DNA from: Lineus longissimus
Taxonomy: Eukaryota > Nemertea > Pilidiophora > Heteronemertea > Lineidae
Length of the DNA stretch: 64,000 nucleotides
Direction of reading: 5' to 3'
NCBI RefSeq assembly: GCF_910592395.1
Contig: NC_088312.1
Span: forward strand, 22,761,292-22,825,291
The translations under genes were made by a program, and so were the position numbers. Below the pieces are notes generated by a model that was given only the letters and a program-made list of their open reading frames with translations, ran no database searches and was not told the DNA's origin. Below, one piece after another: positions 37,801-49,344 of the stretch (positions within the stretch are counted from its first letter, which is position 1; the number at the start of each line of letters is the position of its first letter).

Positions 37801-40800
37801 AGTGAAGTTTTACAAATGTTACGATGTTCTTTTTCAGGTGAAGTGTTGGATTCTGAAGATGACCTGAAATCTGAGAAGAACAACGGGTCAAGTTCGAGTG
37901 CAGACAGTCTCGACTCCGACACCACTGATGGGGAAATCAAATCAGAGTCTGAAACCGAAGGTGCAGTTGAGAGGGATGGAAAGAAGAAGAAAAAGGAAAA
38001 GAAGAAGAAAAAAGACAAGAAGAAGAAGCGAAAAAAGACAAAAGATAAAGACAAGGAAAAGGGCAGGGGTAGGAGCATCTCAAAGAAAAGATCAAAGAGG
38101 ACCAGGTCTAGGTAAGAAGGTCATGTTTTCATCATACTCAAAAGCTAGACCTGGAAATTATAAACAGAAATTGCTGTGTCCATGAGCGCATCACTTTACT
38201 CAACATTGCTTCATCTCAGGAATAAGATACTCGAGCTTCCTTGTACCTGGTTTGTACCTGGTATGTACATGTATGCCTGGGTAAGCAAACGACTCCATCA
38301 AAGTTGAAACTAGTGGTTCCCTACCCTACCCTAAGGTGGCGTCATTTGGTTGATAAACCCAGTTAGCACCCAACCGTAGTGACAGAGAATTAGATTGCCA
38401 ATGAAGAAAAGATCAGAAGTGAAAGCTAACTTATTCTGACCAACACACTGTCTCGAATCTTAAAACTACCACAACAATTTATATGCAGTTATTAGGACAA
38501 ATATTTCTTCAGATCTCGATCAAGATCTCCTAAACGATTCCGCAGGGATGCAAATGGCATCTGGTCCACACGGGAAAGATTTCGTCGCTCTTTCTCTCGA
38601 TCTCCGGACCGATACGATGAGCGTGACCGCCATGAGATGAGTGATTACAGAGACTTCCGAGACCCTCACATGGAGAGATACAGACATGACAGACATGACA
38701 GAGGCAGAAGGTACTTTCTGTATTTTGTTTTTATCATTGACCGTTGATCATACTTCTCTACGTACATGCGTCTGCCAGAATTGTTGACGTTTTCTATTTG
38801 TGTTCCTTTGATAATTTCTTGTTAGCTCCAGCATTGGTTGAAACTATGTAATATGAATGAGACTTTCTTTCCTCTTCAGACCGCGACCCTTCCGCTACAA
38901 TGATCGTTATCGTCGCTCCAGGTCCAGATCGCTGTCAAGATCACCCAGTCTTGAGATCGACAAGGAGAGATTGCGAGAAATAGCGATGTGAGTATAAGAT
39001 TCCCCTTAATGCTTATTTGCTTTTCGAGAGTTGATGTTAAATGCCCATCTTATCAAGTTCTACAGATGTACATGTATTCTAAAAAAGACACATCAAGGTA
39101 TCTGGCAAAAGCCCCCTATTGTCAAATTTTGTACCTAGTGCTAGTTAGGATGCTGTAGTATTGCTTCCAAATTCTTAGTCTTTATTAATTCTTGATAGAA
39201 GGCACATGGGAAGATGCAGGGCCTTACCAATCAATAGGGGATTTGTGAGGTAAGGTACGGTACTGTGTTATCTAAGTTGCCAGTCACTATCCACTGAAGG
39301 ATGGCTTTGTCGAATAGACAGATGATTCTAATGAGGAACCGGCGCGATTTATCCGCCGCGTGGCGCTGCAATCGATCATACCGAAACTCTCCATTTCCAA
39401 TGCATTATCATGTTATTTCTGAGTCCGAAAACGATCGCTTATTTTCGACCGATTTCAGCGACGTTTGCATCTTCCTGTTTTAAATCTATTGAGTTATCAG
39501 TTTCTTAAGATAATTTTGCGGAAAATATGCGCGATGCCAGTTATTAGGCACGTTTTCTGTTGTTGAAATCTGGTGCAAAAATGTAAGCAATGGTTTCCCG
39601 TGATTGACCTCATGCGACGTCAACAGACCAGAAAATGACGTCATGGCGTCAGAAGGTACGATCGATTGTGGCGCCGCCACTGGCATTTATCTTAAGGCCG
39701 GTTCCTCATTAGTCTCCGCCACGGCACGTAGTGGCCGTGAGAGGAGACTCTTGGGTTAGCTAGGAAACTTTCTCGGCAAAATCAACCTCGGCCTAGGGCG
39801 CCGATGTGCCTATGCGTGTGTACACGTTGTAGTGCTTGTGGGTGGATTTCAATTGTCGCAATTTTGTCAAGATTTGACACGAAGTTTCGAGAAAACCGCA
39901 CATTGATAAAATATTCTGCTCTTACGTACGGCGAGTTCATTTATTATTCCAAGTCCACGTCGGCAGTACGTCGTTATTCGAGCACTTTGAGCACGGAATA
40001 CATTGTAGTTTCGTAGATTGTTTTTGCGGCAATGAGCACTCGGAACGTTACTCGCACGTCTTGGTTCCCTCGGCTGTTCCTAGAGGGCAGGAATAGCACG
40101 CCTCCTAGGAACAGCCGAGGGAACCAAGACGATGTTCGCACTGACTGCACATGCGCATTCAGAACGCCGTGGCGGAGACTTCAGAGTATGCCTGCAGACT
40201 CAACTGACAATTCTAGTTACCTTCTTGTCCCCTTCGAGCCCACTTTTATCTATCCTTGGCTCCTCGTACACTTTAGTTAGACTACTTTTTATGAATAGAC
40301 TTTCAAAATGAATTGTGAAACTTTTCAGCGCCAAGGCAATGGCAGCTATGAAGTCTGGTCAAGGGCCAGTATTAAATCTGAACCCACAGGAGCTAGCATG
40401 TGTGAGAGCTGGTGGGAAGTCAGTGGATGAACTAACAGGTGAGTGCAGTGCCCAGGCCATACCAAGTCATCTCTTTCCAAATCAACACACCAATCAGTGG
40501 AATGGTCAAACTTTTCAGAGTTCTGGGGTACGACGTCTTTCCACAAATATGAAGCATGACATTGTCCCCATAACTTGGCGAAGATACGGTTTCTTGGTCA
40601 AATTACGCTCGTCATTGCTTGAGGTCAACATCCACTGTAAAGCCATTAGTGTATTGATGCGTCAGGAAGAATTCCTTGAAATAGTGAAAAATGGCAATGA
40701 ATATGACCAGGTTTACAGTATAGTGTGATATATTATGATTCCTCTAATGCTTTCTAAATGATTTCTACAATACATATGAAATTCGTGAATGGATTTTTTA

Positions 40801-43800
40801 AAAGTATTTTCTATTTTTTTAGATTTTTGTAAGCGAATGTCTAAAAAGGACGGTGATGACTCGAGTGATGGTTCACCCACCCAGCATCCCCATAACTCTG
40901 ACGAAGAAGGTCCATTCATGCACCATCCTTTCAAAGTCAGGGACGCTGGGCCAATCATGATGAACATCAAGGTAAGGCTGGTAACGGTAGCTGCTAGGGT
41001 TTTTCATCAGGCCAGCACTGATAGTCATAACCATATCTCTAATTAGTATGGCAGAAAAAAAGATTAGCCACATCTTGGCAGTGATTTGGATGAATCTTGG
41101 GAAAGGTTGACCACATGTTGTACCTATACTAATGAGTAAATATCAAGCTACAGATCTTTATTCACAATAAAAAGTCACTATTTCCTTCCTCCAGAATGCC
41201 AAGCAGTTACCCATCCTCTCAGCCTCGGAAAAGGCAGCGCAAAGTGGGCCGCTACGTATCGCGTACCCAGTTTCCAGTGGCTCCCAGCACCGAGCCAAAG
41301 AGGTTGAATGGGTCCCAGTCGAGAAGACGACGGCTCCTACCCCACCAACAACAACTGTAACAACTACTCCTGCGGTTGCTAAGCCAGCAGCTCCTGTAAC
41401 GTTTGCCTCGATCATAGCTCCGGGAAGTGGGAGCATGTCGACAGCAGCTGATGCAGCGTCTGCTATTGCTGCGGCTGCGTCAACGCCACCTGCTGAGCCA
41501 GTGGATAAAGTGTTCGAAGAACCACCCACAGAAGTGAAGGTATGTTTTGGTCTCATCAACCACCGTGGCAGTCAATAACACCTAGAATAGATAAAGACGA
41601 ATCTTTATTCTTGATAACATTGACCTCTTACGGTACCTAACTCAGATCAGATCATTGTTCAATTCTACAGAAGCCTCACGAATTCCCAGCCTTAACAACT
41701 AGCCTTAGCAGTAAATAAGAATTTGACAATGGGGGTAGCAGAAAAGAATTTGACCCGGGGGGGGGGGGGCAGAAGATAGGAACTTCAAGACGGTTCTTCC
41801 TGACCGTGAAGTTGGCCTCTAATCACTGTTTTCCTTTCGTACCCAATAGAACTTGAACATCAGTGCCCTGGTATCAGAAAGACTCACTGCCATGAAGAAA
41901 CTATCAGCAAACCCCAACGACGTTGAAGCCATCGGAACCATCTACAAAGCTAATCAGAAGGTAACAAACTATTTGACAACTAGTATTCAGCAACACACCA
42001 GTTCCAAATAAATATATTTTTAAAATGTTTTCCATTTCATTTTGTGGTTTTGTGAAAGTTCAACTTTTGCATGTTTTAACAACCTCGTAAGATAATTTCA
42101 ACTAGACTTTGCCTTAGGTCCCAAATTGGCAATTTTCACAGAATTTGACCTCTGTAATCAGGATACCATCTGTCAGTCCCAGGGGTGTCCTTAATAGTGA
42201 GGTTCTACTGTATATATAAATACGAAAATGAAGTGCTGCTAATTTTTCCAAATTTACATTTTGTAATTTCTCTTGTGTGTCTTTTTCATAGGTGCAGGCC
42301 TGGGCACAGTCGAAGCATCTGCCAGGGCAGTTCCTTGGGTCGACTGGTGTTCAGATGTTGAGTCAGCAGGAACTGGCTGGGCCAAAGAGGGTACAGGCCT
42401 GGGCAAAGAAGGTAAGAGAATATAGACAATTTATTCCGTCAAAATTGGCATCGATTGTGTGTTCGTTTCACTACATATTTTAAAGATTTTTTATGCTGTG
42501 AAATCAGCAATTGAAAATATTCTTTGGTGACTTGTGTTGTCGATTTGCAGGAATCTGTGGTCTATAATTATCTATAGAAAACGTGTAATGTCACCATATT
42601 GGACGTTAGAAATCCAATACTTGACTATGAATGACTCAACAATAGCATTACGTCAGTGCAACACCACTGTTGCACACGTCAAATGTATACTTCCTCATTT
42701 GTTTCGTGAGGACATCGGGGTTAGTGTTGGCTGGTTGTGTATTGTTTGAACCAAATTCTCCTCTTCTGAGTCATCTACATGTAAGAACACTTGCATAGAC
42801 AAATTCGACTTATTTTTGCTTGAAACGGTTTATTTGACATGTATCTGAAGTGATAGTTGGGATTGGATCTATAGATTCATGCACTTGATTGGGAACAACG
42901 TTTACATGACGTAGTGTTGGCCGTCGTCACGTCACCATGCATTTTACATTACTGTAACGTGATGAGACGCGACGTTTTCGTAAACGTTGGTCCCAATCAA
43001 GTGCATGGATCTATAGCTTTAGTAATGGAGGTAACGGCAGAATAATGTGCTGTGCCATCCTTTGTTTTGTTTCAAACATAGACATTTGTGATTAAAAAGA
43101 AAATATTTCCAATCAAAATTTTTTTTTACACTTAACATATTTTTCCCAATATGTAGTGTCATGAGCACACATGCACCGATGCCATGGATTGTTGTATAAA
43201 CTCCGCATATTTTCAGGTTTCACGAAAAGTCCTACTCGTCACCGTGGAGATACGCCTCTTGGCATGATCTGCTTATAAACGTATGCATTCCCCTATTACA
43301 CCGTCTGGTAGTAGCTGATGGAATGCATAGCATTGCTGGAATCACCGAAGATGGGATGCACCACCTATTGGCCACATTCTTATCTTCAGTGACATCAGGA
43401 ATGCACCGTTTCCGTTCCAGAATAAACTTCCTTTAGACTTGGTCATCTCATTGTTTTTCCCAAAGAGGGACCATCGACCAAGTTTACTTGAAGTATGCTT
43501 TTTTCAACAGTAATTTTCGAAGGTGTGCATTCATAAAATCAAGTTCTTCAACTGAATTTTCTCGTGCACATCTTTGTAAGTTACTATGAAATGAATAATT
43601 AAAAAAGTTTACACACTAGCCGTGCAACATTATTTCAGTTTTATTCAAAGTTTACGTGGGTTCAGTCATACTTTTTTTGGCCAGTTCCTCATTACAGTCT
43701 CTGTGTAGAGGGTGGTCTGTGGATGTATCAGAAAATATACGCAACATTTCAACAACTGTTTGTATATGTTTTGGATGCCAACCTGTGGGGCACTCTACAC

Positions 43801-46637
43801 AGTGACAGAGTAACTATACATGAAGGCTGACATGAATGTAGGCCTAAGACTTCATATAACTGCAGTGCAGAATTCACATTGTAGTCTCACCCTCTCTAAA
43901 AAGTGTAATACTGGATTTATTTTAGTTCAGGTTAAATTTTGAATACAAACTGAAAGCTTGTTGCAGGCCAAAATCTCTTGTGAGGCGATTATGAAATGCA
44001 GGAGTCTAGTATGCGAAGATTGTGTTGCGGCAGGATAAGGCTGCTACTGAGTGCTAGGGGGCATCACTGCTGTTGGTAAGTGCCCATCATGGGGGTCATC
44101 CACCGTTCACGACATCCATCTCCATCGGGATGTGGTGCTGGGTGGATCATCCTGTGATGGGATCTTCTATCTCCTGTCCTCCCGTAATATCTTGCTTCTG
44201 ATTTTCCTCTCGTGGGAATAAAATAATTCTTTTTCAGTGCGTTTTATTTTCACCATTTCAGTGGTGTTGCCTTGGGGTACTGTTAGGCATTGGTATTGCT
44301 GTGCTGGTCCAAATGTCAACTAAATGCAGCCAAAAGTCAATGAATCTTGGCAAAATCTTTTTTTCACTCCTACACAAAAAATTAAAATTTCATCAATTGT
44401 ACTTTGTTTCAGGTCAGTTGTAAACTTTTCAATGATTCCAAGAGTTCAAAGGAACCTAACATTTGGTTCCATTAAAAAGCATCTGCATGATACATGTAAA
44501 GCGTCGTGTGATACTACGTGGAAAGTGTTGAGTTTTCAGATGTGTCCCCATTTGACCAGGAATATTCAAACCTACAGCTTGGGGAAAAATGAGCTCATTC
44601 ATGTGCATGTGTGACCGGATACAAAATCTGGACATTTTGTTCCAACTTCTGCAGATCATCGTGTCGCTGATTCAAAGTCTGCAAACAATTACTGATTGAA
44701 CGTTGAGCATGTTTTGATAGTCTGTGTTTCATTTCTTGTGATGTAGGATCAGTTTGAAAAGGCCGCACCCGTGAAGAGCGGCATTGGTATGTTCCTTCTA
44801 CAGAAGATGGGTTGGAAGCAAGGCGAAGGACTTGGCAAGAATAGCGAGGGACAGTTGGAGCCAATCAATCTCGAGGTCAAATTAGACAGGAAAGGTAAAT
44901 TTAGAAAAATATTGAATCAGTTTATCCCGTGGAGACTGCTATTGGGGCCTCTAGCTTCAATTGGCGCCTAACCAAAGTAGAGGGGGTGGGCCTACCCGTC
45001 GTGACTTCCCTTTATAAAATGTCCCTGGCCCAATTTTTCTGAAGCAATTTTGTTCGAATCTTGACGTGTCTCGGGTTATTTTGTCTCCGTCTACAGTTGG
45101 TCAGGATGCACATTGAAGGCTGATGCCATTGTGCCCACGACACTCTTCTTGTCCAATTGGAAATAAACATTAATCGTGCAATCACTTATTAGTATTCTGT
45201 TCACTGCAGGTCTGACGTCGGCTGCAGAACAGCCACAGCAAAAGGTGCCTGCTGTCCCAGTACCCCGTGCTGCGCCCATAAGAGATCTCTCCGGTAAGAA
45301 TACATGCATAGAGATAGACATCGGGATCTGTACAAGTTATGTCCTTCTTCTTCTCCAGCGTTCATTCTGCACTTGGAGGCATTAGTCTCCAGGGAGTAAT
45401 CCTCCTTAGAGGCGGGATGAGCGTTTTTTATGTGCCACTATAGTTCAGGCACCAATAAGGTTTATTTGCCGGGTGAATCTGACTTAGGCCAGAGGTAGTG
45501 GGTGATATGAATAAAGACAAGCAAATGCTTTTATCTAAATCTCCATGTACATTTACACTAGGCCTTCCTGTACAAAACCGGAGTAAAAGCATTTGCTAGT
45601 CTTTATTCATATCACAAGCTTCTCATGTTCATCGCTTACATTATTGGGGTCTTTTGCTTGCCCTAGCATAGACACCGGGTACAAGGAACCTCAGCTTTAC
45701 GTTCCACTCGAAAGACTGTGTCATGTCATGAAAGACCTTATTTGTGAGTAAGAAAATCTGTCGGACTGTTTAAGATGGAACCCATCTTGGGTTTATTTAG
45801 GACACAGTTTGGATAAGTTTCTTGCTATGCCCAAGTCTTCTCTCTCTTGCATTTCTTTGGCATGCCAGTACCCAGATGCACTCAAGAATGTATTGTACAT
45901 GGACATATTTTGGGGCTGAAAGTTGCTTGACCTTCAGTGATGACACGTCATATTCATGCTAACAATGTTTCATTCTTCCAGGGAAACATCCCGTGTCTGC
46001 GCTGACCGAGCTGTGTAATAAGAAGAAGTGGGGATCTCCTGAGTTCATCATGGTGCATGAGAGCGGGCCGGATCACAAGAAAAACTTCTTATTCAAGGTA
46101 AGACCAAAGCTCCTTTCATTCCCTGAGGAGAATTTCCTAAGTAGATTGGAAAACATCGCTGTTTACAGTTGAAAATATGTTTCGGGCCTTATAAATCTCA
46201 CACATCTGCTGCGGTATATATAAGAGCAAAGCAAAATCTTAGTCATTGTTGACACTAAACATCTGTCTATTCAGTTTCACAAAATGTTGATCATCATAAA
46301 CTTGTGCCTGCTTCATTAGTTTCATCTTTGTTCTTTTTGAGTATTTGTTCAAAACAAGAAAACAATCAAAGTAAAGGGACTTGCCTCACTTAGACAGCAA
46401 TGTGTGAGGGTTGAGTCCCAACCTCAGGATGGTCACAGTCTGCAGCATTGATCACTTGGCCACACCACTGTTCTGAGGATTTCAGATTTCTTGCATTTTC
46501 AGGTCAAAGTAAACCGAGTGGAATACCAACCGTCTATCGCAAGTACAAACAAGAAACAGGCCAAGGCGCAATGTGCCAGTGTTTGTCTGCAAGCTCTGGG
46601 ATTGCTGCCAAAGGACTTTAAGCTTCAAGCAGTTTGA
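34801..46637 (+). CDS. SON: SON, SR-rich splicing cofactor with G-patch and dsRNA-binding domains (13 coding exons, 1405 aa)
   Basis: Nuclear-speckle RNA-binding protein needed for splicing of weak introns. Coding starts at ATG 34845 in an exon whose acceptor is at 34800; an in-frame TGA at 34827 supports this start and implies a 5' noncoding exon upstream. Exons: 34845-37164, 37838-38111, 38513-38710, 38880-38987, 40329-40438, 40823-40971, 41195-41539, 41850-41960, 42292-42411, 44747-44894, 45210-45293, 45982-46097, 46503-46637; phases all close. Recognisable parts: KSPR/RSR-rich N-terminal region, the SON-type motif VETMFRDFLTSKMSEME at about 234-250, lysine-rich runs, RS blocks, IAKAMAAM, DEEGPFMHHPFKVR, PVSSGSQHRAKEVEWVPVEK, FLGSTGVQMLSQQELA, a G-patch at about 1254-1298 (GIGMFLLQKMGWKQGEGLGK), and a C-terminal dsRBD starting SGKHPVSALTELCNKKKW and ending LQALGLLPKDFKLQAV. 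The long low-complexity repeats of mammalian SON (2400 aa class) are absent. Confidence 0.95.
37254..37474. mobile_element. GTGACCC hairpin element, copy 2 (SON intron)
   Basis: A nearly full-length palindrome of about 220 bp: arms read gtgactcactctaccaaaac inward and gttttggtagagcgggtcac outward and stay matched to within about 30 bp of the centre. catg flanks both sides. It lies between the first two coding exons of SON. Confidence 0.8.
38228..38395 (+). mobile_element. SINE body fragment in a SON intron
   Basis: Shares gagcttccttgtacctgg, tgcctgggtaagcaaacgac and acccagttagcacccaaccg with the 7257 SINE, including the end acccaaccgtagtgaca. Head is missing. Confidence 0.65.
39329..39713. 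mobile_element. Short inverted-repeat transposon in a SON intron
   Basis: The ends taatgaggaaccggcgcga and ggccggttcctcatta are inverted copies, with further inverted similarity inward (caatcgatcataccg against gtacgatcgattg). Total about 385 bp, no coding content. Confidence 0.75.
40056..40133. repeat. Strong hairpin in a SON intron
   Basis: gtcttggttccctcggctgt through tcctag is followed after a loop of about 18-20 nt by its exact reverse complement (26 bp arms). It lies about 195 bp before the SON exon at 40,329. Confidence 0.85.
42866..43017. mobile_element. Short inverted-repeat element, about 150 bp, in a SON intron
   Basis: gatctatagattcatgcact and agtgcatggatctatag mark inverted ends, continuing inward as tgattgggaacaacgtttac / gtaaacgttggtcccaatca. 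A partial copy of the end (gatctatagattcatgcact) occurs at about 31,026 in a FAAH intron. Confidence 0.8.
44935..44985 (+). mobile_element. Small SINE remnant
   Basis: The phrase caattggcgcctaaccaaag matches the SINE body near 7,530. Only about 50 bp are recognisable. Confidence 0.45.
45338..45730 (-). mobile_element. SINE body copy split by a nested MITE
   Basis: Reverse complement of the 7257 SINE from its gaagaag tail (45,340) through gcgggatgagcg and caccaataaggtttatt, then interrupted at about 45,499, resuming at about 45,616 with aagcttctcatg and continuing to gtacaaggaacctcagcttt. The order of both halves matches the intact SINE. Confidence 0.75.
45500..45615. mobile_element. gggtgatatgaataaag MITE, copy 2 (nested in a SINE, SON intron)
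   Basis: Inverted ends gggtgatatgaataaag and ctttattcatatcac, interior ccatgtacatttacactagg. About 116 bp. Confidence 0.85.
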
Positions 46638-48697
46638 GAGGACTGGATAAGTTGTCTCCGAGTAGACCTCAGTGAGAGTGACAGAGCCTCTAAGGACTTC
46701 GAATTACGTGTACCAGTACATGTGTTTGTAATGTGATGTTAGTCACTGTCTCTATGTGTACAAGTTACAGATGGCTGTGAGGGGGTTGGGTGAAGACATT
46801 GGGACCATGTGAGCCAACTCTTGGATAACTGTTGGCAGATTCAAGCTAACAGGCATGAGACTAGCTACAGGTATGGGACATCAGAAGAAATTGTCAGTGA
46901 TATGTTGTTGACCTTCACATTGCCACATTGTGTTAAAGCTATATAAAGCTAGTTGCAACAGGTAAACTTCAAGCAGTGTACATATCTTGTGTTTCAACGT
47001 GAGCCCAGCTTGGCCGGTGTTGATATCGGTGAAAAGATGAATGCAAGATTACAATGAAAATGAAATGGTTTATTCTGTCAAGAAGTCTTTGATTTGTTTT
47101 TTCAGTTTTAGTTTTTTAGTCTGGAGTGAAATCTCCAACGTCATCATTATCTGCTTGAAACTTTGTGGTGCCCATTACCTCGGCCCGGGCTTATCATATG
47201 AAGACCACTGCTGTCTTGCTCAACACCTTTGATATCTCAGGCTCATTTCACACCCAGAGTGCCTCCATTGAAACCTTTACCCAGATATGTCCAAACTGCA
47301 TATCCATAGACTGTTTCCTTGAGTGGTTTTCTTGTCCCGCGTTCGCTCATGAACTTGCGACGTACCACAGAAAAAATGAAGCTGTTCGGCTTATTTGACA
47401 TTCCTACTGGTTGTTCCAAGGAACATGAAATTGAGGCAAAACAGCGTAACTAGGGAACAGCCAATAGATATGTAGCCTTATAGAGGGCGGATGGAAAGCT
47501 ATTTTGGTGTCGCAGCCTGGGCAGAGGTTTCCATCAAGACGGGTTCTCCTGCATCCCGACTGCTGAAAAATGTGTTTCTGTCCTGACCGATTGGAACCCG
47601 ATATCATGATCGTGACTACATTGTATGTTCCAGAACACCCACAACCAATTGTGACAATACATGTACATGTACGTCTGTCTTGATTGGAACTTTAAAGCAT
47701 TGTGTGATTGTGACCAAGGCCCAAAATATACAAAAGAACAACCATGAGACGAGACATGATTGTGACTATGTCCCAAATCATCTTAATTTCACTTCTCATG
47801 GGTTATAAACAACTCAGGCTTAAGACACTCCGCACGCTGAATCATTATGTAGCCTACTCTTTGGATCACTCGCTCTTCTTCATTTCACGCATGAAAAGTA
47901 GACAGCGACACTTTACATGTGAAAACATGAACTCGATATACATGTCCATGTCACTGTGGCCTTAGAGAACCACAGATTCAATGCACAAATCATGCATCCT
48001 CATTCCTGGCGACCTAGATGGTTTTGAAGAAGATGACCCTTTCATACCAAGTCATTCCAAGTGAAAAAGAACAAGGCTAGACACAATTCTTCCGAAAATA
48101 ATCTCTATTTATCAGAATTAGAAAAGTAGGAGTACAAAATGTATAAATGCATTTAACAAGATAACTGCTGTACATTGCCTATGGACTACTGTGTCAACAC
48201 ATCTAAGCTGGTTGAGGTGCGTCAGCATGTATACATACATGTAGGCACATTAGGCCTATTGTACAGGCGGCCCTTAACAGACTTAAACACGTCAACACAG
48301 TATATATACAACTGCTGCTAACCAGAGCCAAGCACGTGATCAAATTTTTCATCCAATTTTTATAGTACTCGGTATGCTGATTCAGGGCCTATGGCTTGAA
48401 AGTAATGGCTCACATGTAAGACCTGAATCAGTATTTTCAGAAAATTGGACGCAAAATTTGACTGTGTGCAGTGATCATTGTACTGAGTGTACCTGCACCC
48501 AGAACAATATGTCTGCACCAAAAACTTCTTGTTCAGCCTTTTTCTGAACACTGTTTACAAAATTTAAGTTATTCGCCAAATCCAAGGATATATGAAAATA
48601 CAGAAGTTATATTTAGAAAATGAAAAATAACCATGTTTTTCTTTAATGTTTGTAAATAAAACGTTAGTATCAAATTGGTATTGGTAAAAGAACATTT
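46638..48697. other. SON 3' flank without recognisable gene
   Basis: Follows the SON stop at 46,635-46,637 and probably starts as 3' UTR. Open frames here have no motif. AATAAA occurs at about 48,653, but no single polyadenylation site is convincing. Confidence 0.5.
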
Positions 48698-48948
48698 GTG
48701 ACCCCGCACATCAAACCAGGGATTAAGTCGCATTGGAAAGTATTGAGAAAACAAGGATAAAAGCAATGGAATAAATAGAGAAATATGTTGAAATGCCGTT
48801 TTTCAAACAGTCATAACTTTGTAACCAAATAAGATAATGAAGTTGGGGTGGTACCAAAATGAAGCTTGAAGCCTAAGGGATTTAAAGAGATGTTTAACTC
48901 AATATGGCTAAAATGCGACTTAATCCCTGGATTGATGTGCGGGGTCAC
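48698..48948. mobile_element. GTGACCC hairpin element, copy 3
   Basis: Ends gtgaccccgcacatcaaacc and ttgatgtgcggggtcac are inverted copies, continuing as agggattaagtcgcattg / aatgcgacttaatccct. About 251 bp, between the convergent SON and CEP85-like genes. Confidence 0.8.
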
Positions 48949-49087
48949 ATTTGTGCAAAAATTCTACAAGGGCACTTTAGAATAAGACCGAAGACGTCCG
49001 ACTCGAAGATATGCTTTACTGATACTCGTACATCACAGAAATGCAAGCACGTCTGATGGATGAAGACAGAAACAACAGTGTAATATT

Positions 49088-49200
49088 GGGTGATATGAAT
49101 AAAGACTAACAAATGCTTTTATCTAAAACTCCATGTACAATTACACTAGGCCTTTCTGTACAAATTGAAGTAAAAGCATTTGCTAGACTTTATTCATATG
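49088..49200. mobile_element. gggtgatatgaataaag MITE, copy 3, at the CEP85 3' end
   Basis: Inverted ends gggtgatatgaataaag and actttattcatat; interior ccatgtacaattacactagg. Its right end gives AATAAA on the minus strand at about 49,194-49,189, roughly 150 nt past the CEP85 stop codon, a fitting polyadenylation signal. Confidence 0.8.
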
Positions 49201-49344
49201 AGCCATTGACTATAGGTGTATTTGAAATACTGCATTATCAGTTTGTCATGGCTGTGAACTTCACTTGGCAGAGAAAATTGTCAACGATTGGCTCAAGTTT
49301 CTGGCTTCTAATAATGATGTGATCCAAAAACATGGCAGAGCTTT

